Position numbers and translations under genes: made by a program
Notes under the pieces: generated by a model
Databases searched by the model: none
Told to the model about the DNA's origin: nothing
Seen by the model: the letters and a program-made list of their open reading frames with translations, nothing else
NCBI GenBank assembly: GCA_013372555.1
Contig: JAAPAX010000006.1
Coordinates: 2,306,501-2,370,500 of the forward strand
Direction: 5' to 3'
From: Elsinoe arachidis
Taxonomy: Eukaryota > Ascomycota > Dothideomycetes > Myriangiales > Elsinoaceae
DNA: 64,000 nucleotides
Part shown: positions 22,170 through 34,253 of the stretch, piece by piece
How the letters are laid out: every line of letters begins with the position of its first letter
Position numbering within the stretch: position 1 is the stretch's first letter

Positions 22170-25100
22170 AGTACTTACTAAACTCTAATTACTCTAGACT
22201 CCTTATAGTATAAGATTAGTTTTTCCGAGCCTTCTATACTCTATACTTAGAGTATTATTACTACTCTATTATATTTAGAGATAGGCTCTTCTTTTCGAAG
22301 ATCTCGATTTTCTCGATAATATTCCTTAGGTACTCTATTAGCTCCTAGGTAGCTTCTTCCTTCGGATAGCCTTTCTAGAGGACCTTATAGTAAACCTTAC
22401 CCCTAAGGAGGCCTTTATTAACTACTTCCTTAACCTTATACTTTTCTTTACTCTTGATCTTAACTAGGGGTAGAGTAACGTTATCTCCTTATTAGTACGC
22501 CTTAAGGAGAGATATATAAAAGGTTAAATAGATAGACTTTATATATACTAGGAGGTTAAGTCTATATACTTAGTAGTCTACTATCTCTACGATAGTAAAT
22601 AGACCTATAAACTTTAACGCGAGCTTCTTCTTTAGCCTAAGAGATTAGAGATTCTTTATGCTTAATATTACCTTCTAGCCTCTCTTAAACCTTATTAGCT
22701 AGTGTTTCTTATTATATTAACACTCTTGCTAGGCAATAGTATCGAGCCGGTACTATTCTAGCTCTTTTCTTACCTCCTATAAGATGTTTACTCTCGCCTT
22801 AGTAGCTAGTACTTCTAGTAGTTATAGAGCTATCTTCTTCTTAGTAGCGTTAGTCTTAACATTATCGAGGAAATAGAGAATTATCCTATAGATATACCTA
22901 AGTAGGCTCGCCTCTAGTAACGTACTATAGGAGCTATTATAGGCGAATTTAGCCTAATAAAGCTAGTATAGCTAATTATCTTAGTAGAAGTTAATAAAGA
23001 CTTATAAGTACTATTTAATTATTTAATTCTATCTCTCTATTATACTATCGGTTTATAGATAAAACACTATCGATAGTCGTTACTATACCTTCTATCTCTA
23101 ATATAGAAATATCTAGAATTTAGACTTAAATAGTAATCTCCTGTCTATAATCTATATAATTAGGAAGCTATAATAGCTTAGAATCTCCCTCTCTATAACG
23201 TTAGTAAGTTTGCTTACCTCTATATCTTTTCGTGTAGGTATATACCTAATATACTTAAAGACTCTATCTACAAGTACTAAAATCGCGTCGGTAATAGAGC
23301 TCTATTAGTCCTTTACTAGAGGAAGATTAGTAATAAAATCTATAGACTAATACTAGAGAACCTCTTCTATAGAAGATAGCTTAGGAGCTTATATTTCTCT
23401 ATAAGAGTAATATCGAGGTATCTTTGTTCTCTAGTACTCGTTATAGTAGCTAATATACTATATAACATTAGTTACTATACTCTTCTAGTAGTACTTTTGC
23501 CTTAGAGTAAATAGAGTCTTCTCGACCTCTAGGTGTTCTATAATAGAGTTATTATAATTCTAATATAGAATCTCTATTATAAGTATTCTTATTATAGAAA
23601 TAAATACTTTGCTTTTAAATAGTAGAACGCTATTATCTTAATAGCTCTATTCTTCTTTCTAGGTCTCTCTCTACTCCTATAGATCTCTAAGTTATCTTAG
23701 AGTTATCTTAACTATAGTATCTTACTATTAGAGTCTCTTTATAAGTTCTAGTAATTATAGAGAAGCTTCTTTATATACTCTATCTATACTTACTATAGAA
23801 GTGTATAGGCTATATAGGCTTATATAGCTTCTCTATAGTCTCTACGATCTCTCTATAATAGAGTGTTCTAGAGAATAGCTATAGAAATCTAACTCTAAGA
23901 GAGTAAACCTACTATCTCTACCTTTATAAAGAGCTATCTTAGCTTCGTTACTTGTGTTAGACGTCTTACTTTTTAATATAGCTTCTTTTTAGAAGCTCTT
24001 AGCACTACTAGGAATTTTAATATTACTTTACCTTCTCGATAAGGACGCCTCGGTAGTTACTAAGGTTATATCTAATATATTGCTCTATATATCTTTAGTT
24101 ATCTTAATCTATTCTATAGTTAGCGCTATATTAAGAAGGAGACGTCTCTCTAGCCTCTTATATAGATCTCTTAAGACTTATAAGTACGAGTTAACCTCGG
24201 CTTGCTTATTACTAGTGTCTAGATCTAGCTACCTTAATAGTCTATTAGCGAGATTTATTTTACTAGAGTTATAGATAATCTAGATGTTATATTATAATAG
24301 CTCTTCGCTAACGTAAGCCTATTAGGCTAATAGCGTTTTAGTTATAAGGAAGTACTTAAGATTATTATAATCTATAAAGACGATAGTAGTTAAGGGGATA
24401 GATAGGAGATATTACTATTAGTAGTATACTACCTTAAGAACGGCAAGGAGCTCTTAGTTATATATTAGCTAATTAAGCTTAGCTCCTTAGAGCTTCTAAG
24501 AGTAGTAGGCGATAGAGTACTATTATACTAGTTTTACTTCGCTATTACTAAATAGCTATATAGTAATATCTAATATAGCAAATCTAGACAAGTTAGTATA
24601 GATTCTTATTTCTTTACTCTTATCGAAGAATCTAAGGAAGAGAGCTATTATAAAGTAGTCTTTAAGATGTCGGAAGGATTGTCTAGCTAAGTTAGTAAAG
24701 TAGAAAGGACCTATCTATTTCCTATTCTTACTCTCTATAAGTAATTATATTATAGATCGCATCGTCTCTATATAGCTATTAATAAACTATTAGTAGAAAT
24801 TAGTAAAGCCTAGGAAGATCTAGAGTTCTTTTAAGGAGGTAGGTTCTAGCTATTTAGTAATTGCTTAGACCTATTAGAGCTCTATCGAAACACTCTCGAG
24901 TTCTAAGATATATCCTAGAAACTATACTTTCTTAACTTTAAAGGTATACTTTAAAGCCTTTATATATAAGAGGTACTTCTATAATCGCTCTAGAACTTCT
25001 CTAACGTACTAATAGTACTAAGCTAGATCTTTAGAGTAGATAAGGATATTATCTATATACACGATATAGTAATAGTTAACTAAGCTATTAAGGCACTAGC

Positions 25101-27353
25101 TAATATATAACTAAAAGGTAGTAGAGGCGTTTGTAAGCTTAAATAGTATAACTATATATTTAAAATGTCTATAGTAATATTAGAACGCTATCTTCTACTC
25201 GTCTCTACTCTTAATCCTTATATAGTAATATACGTCTCTAAGGTCTATCTTAGAGTATACCTTAGCGCTCTAAATATAGTCTAATATCTCTATAATAAGA
25301 GGTAAGGAGTAGCGATTTTTGATAGAGATGTCGTTAAGATCTTAATAGTTAACGTAGAGACGTAGAGTCTTATTAGCCTTTAGAATAAAGAGAATTAGTG
25401 CTCCTATAGGACTAGTAAAGTAGCAAATTCGGCCTAACTTTAGGTTCTTAGCTAGATACTCTCTAAGAGCGCTTAGCTCTATCTCTACGAGGGTATAGAT
25501 TAGTCTCTATAGTAGCTACTTCCCCTCTATAAGCTTAATTACGTAGTTATATACTATAGGAGGTAGGATTATTATAGCCTCCTTATTGTTAAATACGTCT
25601 AAGAGGTTAAAGAGCTAGGCGAGAAGACTACTTAGTGTCGTTATTACGTAATCTTTATAAATTATATTTAGGAATACTATATAACATCGAGAGTAACTAG
25701 TAAGCTCCTCTACGAATTCTTCGGCCGTTAGTAGCGCTATAGTAGCGTCGGTAGAGCGATGTCTCTACTTCTAGCTCTACTAGTCGATGTTAGGGTTAAT
25801 GCTAAAGAGCTAAGTCTAACCTAATACTAAATTGTACCTCTTTATCTTAACTGCTTTAAAACACTAGCGAATCTCCTTCGTAACGCTATAGTAGTCTATA
25901 GCTTTAACTATAAGGTAATAATATCTATAGAATTAAATTTTATACTAATCTAACGACCTAACTCTTGTTACGCTATTAGTACGTAAGTAGAGATCTTTTA
26001 CTTTAATATAGTATTAGTTAATAAAGTAAATATTAGCTCCTAAGTCTATAAGAGATATAGCTATATAGTCGATTATTAGGACTCTATCTTTATAACTAAG
26101 ATAAACGTTAGCTCTTAGTCGACTTAGTAGTAGACCTCCTTCGAATACTCCTAGCTATATAGAGGCGAGATCTATAGCTAGAGTATCTAGTTTTTTGCTT
26201 TATTTCGTAGGTAGTTCGGGTATATATAGCCTAGCTAGCTACATCTATAACACTTTACCTCCGAGAGGTCGGGATAATAAGAGATTAGTGTTATATTAAC
26301 TCTAGATATAAGATTCTTGTTCTTTCTTTTTTCTTTATTCTTTTTATTCTAAAACTTATAAGAGCTTCCCTTTAGCTTATCTCTAAAGTAGTAAGAGGTC
26401 TACGTTGTCTTAGAGATATCTTAGCTCTAGTAGACACTCTTAATTCTTATAAAATAGAAGATAACCTTGTCCTTGCCCCTAGGGGAGGTTTAAAGCGATA
26501 TATAATTCTACTAATACGCTAGCTTAATGCCGTTAACGAGACAGCTTACGAACTAAGCCTCGTTAATAGTAGTATTACTAATTTCTTTAGTATACTTCTT
26601 TAAATACTAAGTAAACTCGGTAACGGATTAGTTCGACCTCTAAGTGCTATTATAGAATAATTAGGTATACTTAAGAGATCGATTACTCCTGTCTATAACC
26701 TAGTCTTTAATCTAGTCCTAGAAATAGCTCTAGTTCTTAGTCTATAACCTAACGTCGTTAATATAACTCTCCTATATCGCTACGAGGGATCTATTAAAGT
26801 AGCTAGCTATATATTAAGCTTAATCTCTACTAGTAAGGTAGATGTATTTATAGATTCGGAAGATAGCGTAGTATAATCGGATAAACGTCTTTATATTAGT
26901 AAGGTATATATACCTCTTTAGCTTCTCTAGAGATCCTAGCTTTCGTATCTTCTCGAGGTTAATCTAGAGAGTAAGTATCTCTATTAAGATAATAGAGTCT
27001 AGTATTTCCCTAGCGATATCTCCTTAGTATAACTACTCTTTATTGTTAGACTCTTCTCGAGCTTTACATAAGTTAAGATAAGTTCTTTTTCTAATTAGCT
27101 CTTCTCGCTCTTCTATAAGAGCCCTTTAGATCTCGGTATACTCCCTATTCTAATAGAGCTATAATAACTCTACTTAGGTAGCACGTAGCTCTTCTTTAGA
27201 TACGTTAGAGACTAGTAGTTCTAATTAGATAGCTTCTACTAAGTTAGTAGATATACTATCTATTATAGAAGATCCTTTAGCTCTACGTTACGCTATACAT
27301 ATTAAGACTATCGACCTAGGCTATCTTAACCGAGGTTTAGGAGGAATTAGAAT
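22170..27353 (-). pseudogene. Middle Gypsy gag-pol, RIP-inactivated
   Basis: Read leftwards: a charged Gag region from about 27300, a zinc knuckle near 26250-26205 (C-x2-C-x4-H-x4-C spacing, some Cys/His codons now Tyr), a protease around 26050 (SLIDLGANIYFIN, family DSGAN), reverse transcriptase around 25380-25080 with motifs VNYxDLNDISIKNRY and KIDLRDVYY, then RNase H and integrase towards 22400. Stops are nearly all RIP-type. Reverse transcriptase is well preserved, so CpA/TpG loss rather than indels is the main damage. Confidence 0.8.
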
Positions 27354-27558
27354 TGTAATAGAGTATATAGATAGGGTAGGTGCAATAGCCTAGAGATAGA
27401 GGACTAGTAAAGGAATACTATATACTATATAATAGTATAACGACTAATTTCTAACCTTAGAGAAGAGAGGTTAGGAAACTACCTTTTATATAGTATAGGT
27501 AGAGAGACGTCGGAATAACATATCTCTACCTAGGTGTTAGGCCTTAGTCTACGTTACA
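27354..27558 (-). repeat. LTR of middle Gypsy, right (5' LTR)
   Basis: 205 bp beginning TGTAATAGAG and ending CTACGTTACA. Termini less mutated than in the left copy. Confidence 0.88.
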
Positions 27559-27563
27559 ATATA
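27559..27563. repeat. Target-site duplication ATATA, right copy
   Basis: Matches 8297-8301. Confidence 0.75.
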
Positions 27564-30500
27564 CTTCTACTTAGTTATAATAATTCTAAAGTTATTAATA
27601 TATATAAGGACTATATAATACTTACTAATAAAGAGATAGATATTATTATATAATCTAGTAAAACTAAGTAACTTTAGTGTCTTATAGATAGAGTTATACT
27701 AGAGGGCTATAGCTTACTTAAGACTATAAAGTTCCTTTAGAAGTATAATAAGCTTATTCTTTATATTAGAGATTAGTATACTCTAGAGGTAAGTAATATA
27801 GTTCTTAAGGTTAATATCTAGTCTTAGAAATATAGTAATAGCATTAGCTATTATAATAAACTAATTATAGTAGAGTATATAAGCTAGTATAACTCTTTTA
27901 GTCTTAGCTCTTAGTATTAGAGTAAAGGTTCTTATAAAGTTAATACCTACTCTTTAGGTAAAGCCCCTTATAGTTTATTAAGCTTTATACTTATTAACTT
28001 CTCTATTTAGTAGTCTCTTAGTCTTAAATATCTACTTCCTAGTTATTACTTTTATATCTCTTAGTACTTATAATCTTATAATAATTAGGAAGGTCCTAGT
28101 ATCTTATAGAGACTACTATTTAGAGTCTATTATAGCTTACTAATACTTCTCTTTAGGAGAGATAAGAGCTTCTTCTATAGTATATAGATTAGGCTTAAAG
28201 GTAAGCTTCTTAGACTTATTAAAGGTAGGCTTATAAGTAGTTATAGTAGATATAATAACCTTACTAGTATTAAATCTTTTATAGTTAACTTAATAATATA
28301 TTCTAAGTAATCTTCTAATAGTTCTTCTTAGTAGTAAATTAGATCTCTTTCTTTTACTAGTTATTAGTTAAGTATTAAAGAGTATAATAAGATAGTTAAT
28401 ATTCTTATCTATAGTAGATATTAGAGATTAATCTAAATTAGTAGTAGAGTTAAAGGTAGAATATAGTTTACTATTAGTAGGAAGTTCTAGTAGTAAAGTA
28501 GTAAGATCTTTATCTAGTTAATAGGTTTTAGTAGAGTACTCTCTCTATTTATAGATAGTCTCCTTATAAATAGATTATTAATTAGATTAAAGATAATAAT
28601 AATAATACTCTCTCTATTCTTTAGTAGAGGTAGAAGGTTATTTATATATAAATATAGAGGTATTAGCCTAAGTACTTTATAGATTCTTATAACTAAGAGG
28701 TAGCTAATTAGACTAAAAGTTTTATTATTAATTACTACTAAATATCTACTCCTCCTAAAGCTATAAAGTATTAGGTAGTTAAATCTATAGGATATATAGT
28801 TACTTAATAGGCTAGTTTATCTAGTCTTTATATATAAAGTCCTTATTAAAGGTTATATAAGGTAATATAATAATTCTACCTTTCTATATTTATTTAGTAT
28901 AGTACTAGTATAGTACCTAGATAAGGTAGTTAGTCTTAGAGTTATTTTATATACTAATATACTAACTAAGCTAGGCTCTAGTCTAGAACTTATATAATTT
29001 TAGAATATAATAATTATAAATATATACTCTATATCTAAATCTCCTAATATAAACTAATAAGATTAGTATATTATCCTTAAGTAGATCCTATTTAAATACC
29101 TAAAGTAAGATCTTCTTAATTTTAGTATAAGTAACTCTATTACTAATATAAATAACAAATTTAATAATAAGGTTCTAGAGTTCTAGTAGTATACTATAGT
29201 TAATAAAGATATATTTTATCCTAATAATAACTATTTTATTAGTAGCCTTAGCCTTACTATTCTAGTACTATATCTTTAGTATAGAGATATTCTATCTTTA
29301 GCTATTAAGGTAAATATCTATAGCTAATTTATAGTTCTTAAATTCTCTACTACTATTAGAGATAAAGATAAATAATAGCTTATTATAAGCTAATATATTA
29401 TATTTATAGATACTCTTAATTACTTTAGTAGTATTACTCTTAAAGAAGAGAACTATAATATACTTAAATTTGCTCTTTCTATAGATAGTAAAGAGTAGAT
29501 ATCTATAACTAAGATATATTAGTAGCTTAATTAGGCTAATAAGATCTAGATATAGCTTATCTAGTAAGTATTTTAGTAAGGCTCTTAGTTCCCTTAATAC
29601 TACCCTTTATACTTTTAATATAGTATATAGTTTATAGTAACTAAAGTCTAATATTTAGAGTTCTTTAAGTCTAATACTAAGGCTTTTAGTAAGAGATAGA
29701 ATAGTATTACTAATATAGTCTAATCTTTAGTACTATCTGTTAGATATTAGCTTCTATATAGTTATAATAGTAGAGTTTACTCTAATAGTCTATAGTTTCT
29801 ATAGTTTTAGCTTTATAGGTAGTTATTTTAAGAGTTAAGACTTATATATATAGAAGTTCTTTAGCTATTTTACTCTTTTATAGTGTTTAATAAGGCTAAC
29901 TTCTTTATTATCCCTTATAAGTAACTTGCTAACTATAGAGATACTAAGCTCCTCCTTATTCTAGAGGTTAGATATGAAGGTATTTAAGAATAATAGAGAA
30001 TATATATAGTTATTAAGCTAAATAATAGACTTCTTACCTTTACTATTAGTTAAGGTTAATCTAATTATACTAACCTTAGTATTAAGTAGCTTCTTTATTC
30101 CTATAGCTTAGGTAAATTCTAGAACTCCTTTCTAGACTCTAATTATAGTAAACTATAATCTATCCTTAATAAAGTACCTTAATATACTAGAATTATAGAT
30201 TACTCTATCTTTATTCTTTATTAAAGAGGATATAGTTAGAGCTATACTTATATAACTAGTTAGTAGTAAGTTAATAAGCTTAGGCTCGCTATTAGTATAC
30301 TTATTAGTTTTACTTAATTTAGTAGATTCTTTAATAGCTAATATACCTCTAGCTTTCTTAGTCTTTAACTTATTACCTTTACCTTTAGCTTTAGTATCTT
30401 TATTATTTAACTTATCTTTATTATCCCTCTTACTCTAACTCTTTAATACTTTCTTAGAGTACTACTTAAAGTAATCTATATTAGAGTAGATATAATAAGT

Positions 30501-31441
30501 ATACTAAGTATATTAATTATTAATATATCTAGCTATTCTATATATAGGATTTAGATTCTTTCTAGTATATAAGAGCTTTTAAATCCTTAGAGAGTCTATT
30601 ATCTCTTTAAGACTCTTCTTATAGTTAAGGTCTATTCTCTAGTTTCTTAACTACTTAGTAGTCTCTATATCTATAATAAACATAGTCTTAATATAGTATA
30701 GAGGAAGTCTAAACTCTTCTAGTTTAATATTAATAGTACTAGCTCTCTACTCTACTATAATAGTATATTAATAATAGTACTTTATAAAGTCTTTATAGTA
30801 TCTCTAAGTATTATTTATTATTATAACTACTTTATTAAGCTTATAGATAGCCTTATAAAGTTTATAAGCTACTATAGGCTTAAAAGTAGCTTTAATAGTC
30901 TTAAGGAGCTTCTTTAATATCTTTTAGATTATACTATAATAAGGTCTAATAGACTTATAAACTCTTATTATAATAATACTATAAGTAATTCTATTATACT
31001 TATACTAGTATTTATTCTATATTTAATATTTATCTTTTACTACTTATAGAATATCTTTACTAGAATCCTTAGATAGTTCTTCTTTTAGTATTTAGTTAAT
31101 GTTATAAATAATATATCTAAGAATATTCTTCTTAAGAAGAGCTACCTTAAGGATAGATCTCTAAGTATTATAATTACTCTCTCTCTTAAGAATCTATATA
31201 TCGAGCATTTTTAATAAGCTAGATATAATAATAATAATTAGCTAGAGTCTATTACTCTAGTTAATTTAATTAGTTTATTTAAGCTATTTAACTAAAGGAT
31301 TAGTATAAGCTACTATAAGTGTTTATCTAAATATAGCTAGTCTAAAATTTAGTATAGGCGGCTTAGTGATCTGTATTAATAATAATATGCTTAATTTACT
31401 ATAGCTTTAAGTACTTCTAAAGAAGTGCCGGGCTTATAATC
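27559..31441 (-). pseudogene. Copia gag-protease-integrase and N-terminal RT remnant
   Basis: Minus-strand remnant of the outer Copia upstream of its RNase H. The first half of reverse transcriptase is clear at about 28020-27600: RGFT, GINFIRTFT, then LLKELYSLK (family LYGLKQ). The upstream 3.4 kb should hold Gag, protease and integrase but is so depleted of CpA, TpG and CpG that I cannot place motifs safely. The reading continues at 8301 after the nested Gypsy. Confidence 0.65.
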
Positions 31442-31583
31442 TATTATAATCGGCAAATCGGATCGAGAGACGTGTATTTCATTTAGAGAGCTATAATAAC
31501 TGATTATCTACTATGCGTGCGCTAACTCATTAGTACCAGTCCTTTAGTACCAGAGAAGCTGTACTAGCCTTTGAGTTACAACA
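31442..31583 (-). repeat. Copia LTR, right (5' LTR)
   Basis: 142 bp, TATTATAA (from TGTTGTAA) to TTACAACA. Here the inner (left) part is RIP-mutated and the outer (right) part intact, the mirror image of the left LTR. Confidence 0.88.
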
Positions 31584-31588
31584 AGGGC
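31584..31588. repeat. Target-site duplication AGGGC, right copy
   Basis: Matches 5431-5435. Confidence 0.9.
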
Positions 31589-32200
31589 TTATTGGATGCA
31601 CTTCTGGCCGGCAGGCCCGGAAGCCAACAATTGTGGCACAAAACTCCCATCTGCTACTCACCATCTCATTCTTTCCTATCAAGTTTGTTTTCCGTCTTCT
31701 TCTCCTTTCATATCGCTCGTACTTGTATTGGGATTTTTAGGGATCAGCGATCACTGGCGATAGATGAAGAGCCTGCATCTCGCGAGTCCAAGTTATGCAC
31801 GGGTCCGATACGGAATGCATAACTCGACACGTCAACGTCAACGACCGAGGCAGCGACGTCCGCATCTCCTCAACGATCGCGAGCTATCAAGACGTGGAGA
31901 ACATGAAACATCGCCCATCAGCCAATCTCGTCACCAGGATTAGATACGTAGTGCACTTCATGCTGGCATGACAAGGTCTATGCGCCGTCTCTGTGCACGG
32001 CTTGAAATGTCCCGAAGTTAGGTTCTGCATCAAGACTTAATTGCTTGCACAATTCTGGCAGCCCCGCATCGTTTTGGCAGGGTTGGCAGGGATGTTTGAG
32101 ACGGTAGGCATTGAAGTGTATTCCTGGGAAAGTATATCAGTCTGCACGACTGCAATTTCACTCCAACGAGATCGTGATAAGCAGCTCTCGATATTCGGCC
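31589..32200. other. Intergenic: upstream region of the P450 gene
   Basis: Unmutated host DNA between the element edge and the P450 start. Pyrimidine-rich at about 31640-31710. No gene recognised. Confidence 0.45.
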
Positions 32201-33851
32201 ATGGAATCAGCTCTTCCCTTTCCGCAGAGATTCGACGAGGCTCTTCAGCCAGTCCTGCGCATCTCTGATCAAGTCCCTTTGCCTAAATACTTGCAAATTA
32301 CTGCTATCATTGTACTGATCTCGACAGCCTACTCACTCATTACAAGAGAGAGACCTTGGGCAGGAATTCCAGTCATCGAACCGACTGAACTGAAATGGAT
32401 ACCAAGCATAGGATGGATGAAGTCCGGTAAGGACATGCTCTTCCAGGGCTTGTCACAGACCAAAGGGGCCTTCCAAGTGGTCACCGGCACAGGACCAAAG
32501 ATTGTTCTGCCCAACAGATATGCAGACGAGCTTAGGAACCATCCAGACCTCAACTTTCCCAAGGCATTTGCAAAAGATCTCTTCATCAACTACCCCGGGT
32601 TTGAGCCTCACAAGACTGGTCTCACAGACGGCACTTTCATTCAGGAAGTTGTCCGCGTCAAGCTGACACAATCACTCAATCTTGTCACAAACGATTTGGT
32701 CGAGGAGTGCACCGAATCATTCCATGACCTGCTAGGAGAAGATCCCGAATGGCACCCTGTTCAAATCAAGCAGGATATCCTGGATCTAGTTGCTCGACTT
32801 TCTTCGCGAGTCTTCCTCGGCAAGGACCTTGCCCACAACAAGCGCTGGTTGGAAATTGCCAAAGAATACACAGTGGACTCATTCACTGGTGCTTTCGAGC
32901 TCCGGATCATCCCAGGCTTCATCCGGCCGATCGCCCACTGGTTCCTGCCACGGTGCCGACGACTACGAGCAGCTGTCCGCGATGCGGAGACACTCATCAT
33001 GCCTGAAGTACAGCGACGCATTGAGCGTGTACAGAAGGCTCAAGCTGCTGGTGTTAAGCCACCCAAGACGTCTGACACAATTGGCTGGATGTACGAAGTG
33101 TCTCGAGGTCGGAAGGTGAACTACGCGCATGGCCAGCTGAGTTTGAGTTTGGCTGCTATTCATACTACTTCCGAGACGACCACTCAGGCCATCTACGATC
33201 TGTGTGCATATCCAGAAATCCAGGAACAACTGAGGGAAGAGGTTGTTCAGGTTCTAAGCGCTGAAGGATGGGCAAAGACTTCCCTGTACAAGCTCAAACT
33301 CATGGACAGTTTCCTGAAGGAGAGCCAGAGGGTCAACAACATGTCGTGGGGTACGTGCCTTGCTTGTCTTAGCGGCCCTCATCGCTGATCTTTTCGCAGC
33401 TTCCATGAATCGATATGTCGAGAAGGACATCACTCTTTCCGACGGTACCAAGCTTCCCAAAGGTTCTCGCATCATGGTCACGGCAGAGTCTTTCAGAGAT
33501 CCCGACATCTATCATCAGCCCGACACTTTCGAAGCTGATCGGTTCTTGAAGCTACGCAACCAATCTGGTGAGGAGAACAACTGGCAGTTCGTCACTACCA
33601 GTCCGAAACATATGCTGTTCGGGCATGGCCAGCACGCCTGTCCAGGCCGCTTCTTCGCCAGCAACGAGATCAAAATTGCGCTCTGCTTCTTCTTGCTCAA
33701 GTATGATATGAAGCTGCAGGACGGTCAGACCAGACCGATTGGCATGCAGTTTGAGGGCAATGCCATGAGTGCCGATGAGAAGATCTTGCTCAGGAGGAGA
33801 CAGGAGGAGATCAAGATTGATATCACCGAGCCAGTACCAGAGGAGGAGTAG
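32201..33851 (+). CDS. Cytochrome P450, ent-kaurene-oxidase-like (533 aa)
   Basis: Exons 32201-33350 and 33400-33851 with a 49-bp intron. A membrane anchor lies at about residues 29-46. The I-helix region is AAIHTTSETTT, the K-helix ExxR is E374-SQ-R377, and the haem loop is FGHGQHACPGRFFA with Cys464. The segment IRPIAHWFLP and the unusual AAIHTTS helix are typical of fungal P450s related to gibberellin-pathway and other secondary-metabolism enzymes (ent-kaurene oxidase/CYP503-like). These are haem monooxygenases of the ER membrane that use NADPH-P450 reductase. The start is the ATG at 32201, because the 30 codons upstream in frame lack P450 character. No biosynthetic partner gene is adjacent, so its substrate is open. 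It begins 613 bp from the edge of the 26-kb RIP-mutated block. Confidence 0.9.
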
Positions 33852-34253
33852 TGCTTGGATAGGTATCGAATGCGGTTGTATGTAGACTTGCTCTCTTCGT
33901 CCCGAGCCGGTGAACAGATTCTTCCATCACCCTTCCGATCGTGACTTGAAACGAAGAAGTCAAAGGCAGAAGTTTGGTTCTCCACAGCCTCACTGCCCTT
34001 GTCCTTGCCCCAGATCGCGTGGTGAACCCGCCCCCCGCCGGACGACCAATCAGCTTCCGTTCTGCATGCGGCCATGATGGCATCGCAACCCTCGGACCTT
34101 GAGTTGCTCTGGTCAATTTCTCGGTCAGAAACAAATCTCTCACTTTGACCATGATTACGAAACGCGTGCGGGCGCGCAATTGAACGAAGAGAGCAAAAGC
34201 ACATATTTATCCTATGCTAATCAACCGCGCACTCGCGCCCCAACTCGATTACA
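33852..34253. other. Intergenic: P450 3' region and syp1 promoter
   Basis: 402 bp with no credible gene; CpG-containing and GC-balanced. Confidence 0.45.

Larger units (their letters stand above)
8302..27558 (-). mobile_element. Gypsy-type LTR retrotransposon nested in the Copia element
   Basis: 19,257 bp with 205-bp LTRs at 8302-8506 and 27354-27558 (TGTAATAGAG to CTACGTTACA; the left copy has TA for TG and TA for CA). The 5-bp duplication is ATATA. It sits inside the Copia reverse transcriptase, which resumes on either side. Its gag-pol reads leftwards from about 27300 to 22170, with zinc knuckle, protease and reverse transcriptase motifs. Its own length, after subtracting the inner element, is about 8.0 kb. 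About 2.4 kb beyond pol carries reading frames on the opposite strand. RIP-mutated, but with far more CpG left than the outer Copia. Confidence 0.88.
5436..31583 (-). mobile_element. Ty1/Copia LTR retrotransposon with two nested Gypsy elements
   Basis: A 26,148-bp insertion bounded by two 142-bp direct repeats (5436-5577 and 31442-31583) and a 5-bp duplication AGGGC. The LTRs begin TGTTGTAA and end TTACAACA. A purine tract read on the minus strand (5578-5587) abuts the left LTR, so the element is transcribed leftwards. Copia reverse transcriptase at about 27600-28020 and RNase H at about 7440-7880 on the minus strand agree with this. Without the nested element its own length is about 6.9 kb. 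All frames are destroyed by CpA-to-TpA and TpG-to-TpA changes. It separates the coiled-coil gene from the P450 gene. Confidence 0.9.

Noticed and set aside
24080..24274. An intact-looking 64-codon frame inside the middle Gypsy
   Set aside because: It is antisense to a recognisable RIP-mutated gag-pol, is Leu/Ser/Tyr-rich from the CTAG/TAT-biased composition and has no independent support.
28977..29003. A possible eighth copy of the palindrome in the outer Copia (reads Glu-Pro-Ser-Leu)
   Set aside because: Only the core matches. The arms do not pair, so it is not counted.
5436..31583. AT-rich block as a possible regional centromere or compartment boundary
   Set aside because: The base bias is fully explained by RIP on identifiable retrotransposons. 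No chromatin data are available and genes continue normally on both sides.
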